From Clostridiales bacterium (GTDB lineage: Bacteria; Bacillota; Clostridia; Christensenellales; UBA1242): DNA of 20,166 nt. A model generated the notes under the pieces. It did not search any database. It had not been told where the DNA came from and saw nothing but the letters and a program-made list of their open reading frames with translations. Made by a program: the position numbers and the translations under genes. Below are positions 15,677-20,166 of the stretch, one piece after another (position 1 is the first letter of the stretch; every line of letters starts with the position of its first letter). The stretch covers positions 1 through 20,166 of the forward strand of contig CAKJYB010000064.1 of assembly GCA_918241715.1 (NCBI GenBank), in the 5' to 3' direction.

Positions 15677-16927
15677 ATGGAAAAATTGATTGTTAATGGT
15701 GGGAAAAGACTTTTTGGGCAGATAAAAGTTGACGGATCAAAAAATGCTTTCTTGCCGATTATGGCCGCATCAGTTTTGTGCGAAAATGAAGTGTTGTTGT
15801 CTAATTATGTAGATATAAGCGATATAGCGTGCATGGGGGAGATTTTAAAGTCGATTGGTGTCGAAATATGTCTAAACGGCAGAGAAATGTGTCTAAATAT
15901 GACCGGCATAAAAAACGAAAAAATTACACACGATCTTTGCAAAAAAGTCAGGGCGTCAATCTTTTTGCTGGGGGCGCTTTTGGGGAAGTTTAGAAAGGCC
16001 GTGATTGCTTATCCGGGTGGTTGCAAGATTGGCGCAAGACCTATTGACATACACCTGAACGGCTTTAAAACGCTTGGAGTAAAAATTGTTGAAAGGCATG
16101 GCTATATTTATTGTGATGGGCAAAACATGAAGAGTGGAAACATTATTTTGCCTTTTCCAAGTGTTGGTGCAACTGAAAGTTTGATGATGTGTGCATGTGT
16201 GCTTGATGGAACAACAAAAATCAAAAATGCAGCAAAAGAGCCTGAGATTGTTGATTTACAAAATTTCTTAAACAAGATGGGTGCAAAAGTTTCTGGCGCA
16301 GGGACTGACACGATTGAAATTGTTGGAGTAAAAAAACTGCATGGTGGAAGCTACTGCGTTATGGCAGACAGGATTGTCGCCGGAACGTATCTTCTTGCAG
16401 GGGCAATAGCAGGTGGAGAGATTGAGATTGTGGGCTCTGACCCAAGGCACAACGAAAGCCTTATTTCACTTTTAAAGCAAACTGCTTGCCAAATTTCTTT
16501 CAATAATGATAAAATATTTTTGAAGGCAGACAAAAGACTTTGTTCTTTGCCAAACATTCAAACAATGCCTTATCCATTTTTTCCAACCGACTTGCAACCA
16601 CAAATGATGGTTTTGCAAAGTGTTAGTGATGGAACATGTTTTTTGCAAGAAAATGTTTTCGAAAGCAGATTTGGACTTGTGCCAGAGCTTAAAAAAATGG
16701 GGGCCAACATTGTTGTAAACGGAAAAGTCGCAGTTATAAACGGGGTGCAAAAATTGTATGGTGCAGACGTGTTTGCAAGCGATTTAAGGGCAGGCGCTGC
16801 ACTTGTTTTGGCAGGACTGGTTGCAGAAGGCTACACAACAATTGACAATGTTGAATATGTTGACAGGGGATATGAAAAAATAGAAGAGAAATATCGTCTT
16901 TTGGGGGCCGACATAAAAAGGATTTAA
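15677..16927 (+). CDS. murA: UDP-N-acetylglucosamine 1-carboxyvinyltransferase MurA
   Basis: Cytoplasmic enzyme for the first committed step of peptidoglycan synthesis, moving enolpyruvate from PEP to UDP-GlcNAc. 416 residues, normal length. The family start MEKLIVNGGKRLFGQIKVDG leads to SKNA with Lys22, then RASIFLLGALLGKF, the catalytic loop PGGCKIGARPIDIHL with Cys116 (the residue fosfomycin alkylates) and the C-terminal DRGYEKIEEKYRLLGA. Having Cys rather than Asp at this position predicts fosfomycin sensitivity by this route. There is no Shine-Dalgarno sequence before ATG 15677 and the promoter -10 abuts it, so translation is probably leaderless. ftsQ follows after a single base, in the same operon. 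Confidence 0.96.
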   Translation: MEKLIVNGGKRLFGQIKVDGSKNAFLPIMAASVLCENEVLLSNYVDISDIACMGEILKSIGVEICLNGREMCLNMTGIKNEKITHDLCKKVRASIFLLGALLGKFRKAVIAYPGGCKIGARPIDIHLNGFKTLGVKIVERHGYIYCDGQNMKSGNIILPFPSVGATESLMMCACVLDGTTKIKNAAKEPEIVDLQNFLNKMGAKVSGAGTDTIEIVGVKKLHGGSYCVMADRIVAGTYLLAGAIAGGEIEIVGSDPRHNESLISLLKQTACQISFNNDKIFLKADKRLCSLPNIQTMPYPFFPTDLQPQMMVLQSVSDGTCFLQENVFESRFGLVPELKKMGANIVVNGKVAVINGVQKLYGADVFASDLRAGAALVLAGLVAEGYTTIDNVEYVDRGYEKIEEKYRLLGADIKRI

Positions 16928-16928
16928 C

Positions 16929-17897
16929 TTGAGCAAAAAATGGATTATCACTCTTTCGGTGCTGGTTGGCGTTTTGGCAGTGTTTTTGATTTCACTTTGG
17001 ACATTGTTTGGTCTTTCTTCGGTTTCCGTCGAATACAACACCACAACAAAAAATCTTTCTGCAACAGAGCAGGAGATTGTCAAAGCTGGAGAATTTAAAA
17101 ACCATTCTTGCGTTTTGTTTGCGAAGAAGAAAAACAATATAAACAAAATTTATGCTCACACAAAGGACAACGAAAACTTTGCTTATATAAAAATTTTGAA
17201 TATCGAAACAAAATTTCCAAACAAATATGTCATTCATGTTGCAGAAAGAAAAGAACTTTATGCAATAAAGATTGATTCCACATTTTACATCTTGGACGAC
17301 GAATTTCGTGTGCTCAGAATCGCAGACACATTTGCTTCAACAGAAAAAAACGCAATTTTGCTTGAAGGACTTGATGTAAAAAACTCCACAATCAAAGTTG
17401 GGGACTTCTTGTCTGTTGGACAAGCAGGAATGAAAAATCTGTACAGCGCATTTGTCAGAAACAATCGTTCGTTTGCAGAGCAGATTGGAAAGTTTGAAAA
17501 AATGGGCCTTTCTGTATATGAAGATGAGTTTACACACAAAGAGTATACGGCTCTTGCTCTTACCACTTTTGCCGGAAGAAAGTTTGTGATAAACAACATC
17601 GACTTTGCTCTTTCTGAAAAATTGCAAAAGATGTACGCTGTTGAAAGTATGCTCTATTCCATGCCAACAAACACTGACGGAAAGTTTGTTGACAAAGACG
17701 GAAACGTGATTTATGTTGTCAAACTTGACACAAATGAGTATGTTGCATTTGACAGCGAAAAACACGAAGAAAGCCAAAAAATTGCATTCGGAATTGATAT
17801 TTTGCAAAATTGTTATATCAAAATTGACAACTTGACCCTTGCAAAATATGTAAACAGAAACACAAAAGACATTTATTATTCGATAATTGAAAATTAG
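16929..17897 (+). CDS. ftsQ: Cell division protein FtsQ/DivIB
   Basis: Bitopic divisome protein that bridges FtsL/FtsB (DivIC) and septal synthases. 322 residues: a short cytoplasmic tail, one membrane segment (about 5-27, WIITLSVLVGVLAVFLISLW), a POTRA-like region (about 29-112) ending in the typical IKFPNKYVIHVAERKELYAI-like segment, and a beta domain containing FYILDDEFRVL. Only the membrane topology and these strands identify it, as the family is poorly conserved. The start is TTG 16929, supported by AAAAGGA at 16916-16922; murA's stop ends at 16927. Instead of ftsA/ftsZ, the next gene is a surface protein with its own promoter. Confidence 0.88.
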   Translation: MSKKWIITLSVLVGVLAVFLISLWTLFGLSSVSVEYNTTTKNLSATEQEIVKAGEFKNHSCVLFAKKKNNINKIYAHTKDNENFAYIKILNIETKFPNKYVIHVAERKELYAIKIDSTFYILDDEFRVLRIADTFASTEKNAILLEGLDVKNSTIKVGDFLSVGQAGMKNLYSAFVRNNRSFAEQIGKFEKMGLSVYEDEFTHKEYTALALTTFAGRKFVINNIDFALSEKLQKMYAVESMLYSMPTNTDGKFVDKDGNVIYVVKLDTNEYVAFDSEKHEESQKIAFGIDILQNCYIKIDNLTLAKYVNRNTKDIYYSIIEN

Positions 17898-17932
17898 AAT
17901 ATCCCTAAAATACTGGCGAAAAAATATTTTTT

Positions 17933-17960
17933 AAAATGGAATTTATTTTCCATTTTTTTT
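17933..17960 (+). terminator. Terminator after ftsQ
   Basis: Nine-base stem AAAATGGAA (17933-17941) with TTCCATTTT (17948-17956), six-base loop, and T's to 17960. It closes the murA-ftsQ unit. Confidence 0.87.
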
Positions 17961-17967
17961 ATTATTT

Positions 17968-18009
17968 TTGACAAATCAATTGACAATTTTTGACGAAAAA
18001 ATGTATTAT
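17968..18009 (+). promoter_or_regulatory. Promoter region of the surface-protein gene with three TTGAC repeats
   Basis: TTGAC occurs at 17968, 17980 and 17990. The middle one, TTGACA (17980-17985), pairs with TATTAT (18004-18009) at 18-base spacing as a likely promoter. The other two copies may be chance or mark alternative -35 elements or a binding site. Confidence 0.55.
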
Positions 18010-18013
18010 AAAA

Positions 18014-18049
18014 TTGAAATGAGCTAAATTATATTATATATAATTTTTT
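18014..18049 (+). promoter_or_regulatory. AT-rich hairpin and second possible promoter in the surface-protein leader
   Basis: A perfect inverted repeat AAATTATAT (18026-18034), TAT, ATATAATTT (18038-18046) ends in T6 (18044-18049). The right arm also contains TATAAT (18039-18044), with TTGAAA at 18014-18019 at a long 19-base spacing. It could be a weak attenuator, a second promoter, or both. Sequence alone cannot decide. Confidence 0.45.
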
Positions 18050-18085
18050 GCCCCCTAAAGGTTGTAGAAGAGAAACGGAGAGTTG

Positions 18086-20166
18086 ATGAGAAAGTTTTTG
18101 TTTATTCTTATGGCTTGTTTGTCTTTGGCTGGCATTGGCACCGGCACTTTTTTGGTTGCAAAAAAGCTTACAGCATCAAATGTGAACAGCTCTCAGGAAC
18201 AGGTTGTTCCTGAAGAAAATCAAGGAGCACACAGCTCAGCACAATATGAGTTGATTTTGTATCCTAATTGTTATGCGCCAAATAAGACAACGAATATTGG
18301 TTATAGTTGGGCAAATTTTGAAGTAAACTACAAAACGTCTTCTTCTGGGTCGTGGAACACAGCGTCGAGTGCATATAACAACCCTGCGTATCATTACTTT
18401 ATAAACTCTGGGTATTATGTTCGTTTTAGGGCCAGAGGTAGCAGTGGCTATGTGATGTATAAGATTGAATATAGTTCAAATAGAGTTTACCCGGACAAAG
18501 ATGGATATATCTACATAAATGGGATTTACTCTTCTTATACGTACTATTTTTATGGAGTTCAAGGATATTCTGTCTCTCTTATTGCAGGGGCTAACGGAAG
18601 AGTTAAAAATGGTTCAAGTGGATCACTGATGACAGGTTTTATGAGTGGAGCTCCAAGTGGTTGTTCAAAAACTTATACTTCAAGCACAGGAAACTGGTAC
18701 ACGACGGGGACAACGTCGGTAAACGGAACGACGACACAAAACTATAATATTTTTATTGATGCTTATTTTGTAGGGAATAGTGACGACGGATATAAGTACA
18801 GGATATTGAGCATCACTGAAAGTCCGAATACTAGCACTATTAACGCAAACAGAACAATCAATGTTAAGTTTACGAGTTGTTGGGGAATAACTTTAAATGT
18901 AAATGGTGGTAGTGGTTCAACTCAAACGGTTTATGGATGTAACGTTAGTGCTGGACTAAGGAAATATGAAGACCAGAGTAATACCACGGCACCTACAATA
19001 ACGAAACCGACAAAATCGGGGTCAGTTTGCACAGGATGGTCTACGTCATCAAGTGGTGGAACAAAAGTTATTGATCAAAACGGAAATTTGATTTCAAACG
19101 TTTCTGGATATACCGATTCTTCAGGAAGGTGGCTTAAAACCACAGCAGTAACTCTTTATGCAAAGTGGGAAGCCTCTTCCATAGTAACTTACGATGCAAA
19201 TGGTGGAACAAATCAAAATGGAAGTAGAACTCAAACAGTTGAAGTTGCTTCAGGATATAAATACGGAGACTTTACAATTCCAACGCAAACGAGATTAGGC
19301 TTTTATAGAGAAGGCTTTGTAATGAACTATGGAAGTATGACAGATGGCACTTGGGAGGCGGTACACGATACAAGTGGATATACATTCGACTTTTTCCATG
19401 ATGCGGACTTGCCTACAAACACTTTGTTTTATCGAATTGGATCATATTGGGAGATTTCTTTTGATGTCGGAAGTTATTACACATTCGAACCGGGAAGAGT
19501 TGGTAATGGAGGAACAATCAAGGAACGTGGATTCTTAATTGGCGCTGGGCGTGGTAACGTTGCATATTTAAGAAAAGTTAAAGGTGGAAAGATGCAATGG
19601 ACGTCAGCGGACGAAAGTATAGGTATGACCTACACGAATGTTTGGCTCTATGTTGTTGTTGAAGGTGGAGACAACACTGTTACAGGAACGATCTTAAGAA
19701 AATACGATTCAAACATGAATCCAGAGTATTGGGATGGAAGTGAGTGGCCATATGAGTCTATTAAAAGCTCATACAATCACAGCATAATTACATACTGGAA
19801 GGGGGCAACGTACACTATCACATTTAACTCCAACTTCTCGGGCATAAGCAATCCTTCAAGCGAATCAATTGCATACAACAGGTCTTACCTTAAAGAAGGC
19901 AGAGATCTTCCAACACTAAGCAACCCAACAGGTTATGTGTTTAAGGGTTGGTATACCGTTGGAAATGGTGGTGGAGATGTTGATGGTGTTCACGTGCAAG
20001 AAAAGACCCTAATCAACACTACAAGCTTGGGTGAAGATGCAACGTGGAATCACTCCAGCCACACACTTCAACTTTATGCAAGATTCAACAGAATGAAATA
20101 TGTCATCACACTTGACAGAAATAGTGGCTCCGGTGGCTCGGGAAGCGCACTGGTAACGTACGGCAC
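18086..20166 (+). CDS. Large exported InlB-repeat surface protein, 3' partial
   Basis: Open from ATG 18086 to the last base of the window (693 full codons, no stop), so the true length is unknown. A basic start MRKF and hydrophobic segment (4-25) form a signal peptide or signal anchor; a cysteine at 11 is too early for a normal lipobox. The mature part is rich in Gly, Ser, Thr, Tyr and Asn. InlB/Flg_new-type modules begin near 18887 (ITLNVNGGSGS to LYAKWE), 19180 (VTYDANGGTNQNG), 19810 (YTITFNSN to LQLYARF) and 20098. A beta-rich, unrecognised region (GRGNVAYLRKVKGGKMQW) lies around 19480-19800. GGAG at 18077-18080 supports the start. It differs from the two upstream lipoproteins in anchoring and in more frequent ACG and TCG codons. 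An adhesin or wall-displayed protein is likely; a sorting signal would lie beyond the window. Confidence 0.85.
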   Translation, partial: MRKFLFILMACLSLAGIGTGTFLVAKKLTASNVNSSQEQVVPEENQGAHSSAQYELILYPNCYAPNKTTNIGYSWANFEVNYKTSSSGSWNTASSAYNNPAYHYFINSGYYVRFRARGSSGYVMYKIEYSSNRVYPDKDGYIYINGIYSSYTYYFYGVQGYSVSLIAGANGRVKNGSSGSLMTGFMSGAPSGCSKTYTSSTGNWYTTGTTSVNGTTTQNYNIFIDAYFVGNSDDGYKYRILSITESPNTSTINANRTINVKFTSCWGITLNVNGGSGSTQTVYGCNVSAGLRKYEDQSNTTAPTITKPTKSGSVCTGWSTSSSGGTKVIDQNGNLISNVSGYTDSSGRWLKTTAVTLYAKWEASSIVTYDANGGTNQNGSRTQTVEVASGYKYGDFTIPTQTRLGFYREGFVMNYGSMTDGTWEAVHDTSGYTFDFFHDADLPTNTLFYRIGSYWEISFDVGSYYTFEPGRVGNGGTIKERGFLIGAGRGNVAYLRKVKGGKMQWTSADESIGMTYTNVWLYVVVEGGDNTVTGTILRKYDSNMNPEYWDGSEWPYESIKSSYNHSIITYWKGATYTITFNSNFSGISNPSSESIAYNRSYLKEGRDLPTLSNPTGYVFKGWYTVGNGGGDVDGVHVQEKTLINTTSLGEDATWNHSSHTLQLYARFNRMKYVITLDRNSGSGGSGSALVTYG

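Larger units (their letters stand above)
15207..19951 (+). repeat. Near-identical 34-base repeat in two InlB-repeat genes
   Basis: Bases 15207-15240 and 19918-19951 differ at only three of 34 positions and encode the repeat core SNPTG(F/Y)VFKGW in the same frame. Elsewhere the two genes are far more diverged, so this points to conserved repeat ancestry or local gene conversion. Confidence 0.8.

Noticed and set aside
19344..19538. A 64-codon + strand frame inside the surface-protein region
   Set aside because: It lies wholly within the open frame from 18086, in another frame, with no ribosome site or domain.
1..20166. CRISPR arrays, tRNA or rRNA genes, riboswitches
   Set aside because: No regularly spaced repeats, cloverleaf-like segments or conserved riboswitch motifs were recognised in the short intergenic gaps.

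Overview
The window looks like a chromosomal segment of a low-G+C, Gram-positive-type bacterium. The best guess, inferred from gene content and not from a marker gene, is an uncultured gut-type member of Clostridia. Supporting signs are a cell-wall/division (dcw) gene cluster packed on one strand, a MurE with the meso-diaminopimelate motif DNPR, DivIB/FtsQ-type division protein, lipoproteins built from InlB-type (Listeria-Bacteroides, Flg_new) repeats, AAGGAG-type ribosome binding sites, and TGA used as a normal stop. Every convincing gene is on the + strand.

Positions 1-7234 hold the first half of the dcw cluster as one tight unit: a MurF-type ligase whose N-terminus runs off the window and is membrane-spanning, ddl, murE, mraY, murD and ftsW. 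Together they make D-Ala-D-Ala (or a depsipeptide), add meso-DAP and the terminal dipeptide to the UDP-MurNAc peptide, move the precursor to the lipid carrier, and polymerise glycan at the septum. A hairpin terminator that encloses the ftsW stop codon closes the unit.

Positions 7235-15606 are an accessory islet where murG would often be found: a cysteine-cluster protein (7308-7841), a second diverged copy of the last 44 codons of ftsW (7835-7969), a Nudix hydrolase and a kinase-acetyltransferase fusion in one operon, a 747-residue leucine-rich-repeat protein with an unrecognised C-terminal domain translationally coupled to a small coiled-coil protein, and two tandem InlB-repeat lipoproteins. 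Most of these units have a recognisable promoter and terminator.

Positions 15607-17960 resume the cell-wall theme with murA, apparently transcribed as a leaderless mRNA from a promoter abutting a terminator, and ftsQ/divIB. From 18086 to the window end lies an exported InlB-repeat surface protein that is still open at the last base.

The points most worth following up are the duplicated ftsW tail (the scar of an insertion or allele exchange), a Phe in place of the usual Tyr in the Ddl omega loop (the residue linked to D-Ala-D-lactate synthesis and vancomycin tolerance), leaderless murA, and the LRR/coiled-coil gene pair. No tRNA, rRNA, CRISPR array, transposase or integrase was seen. No gene-free stretch exceeds 300 bases.
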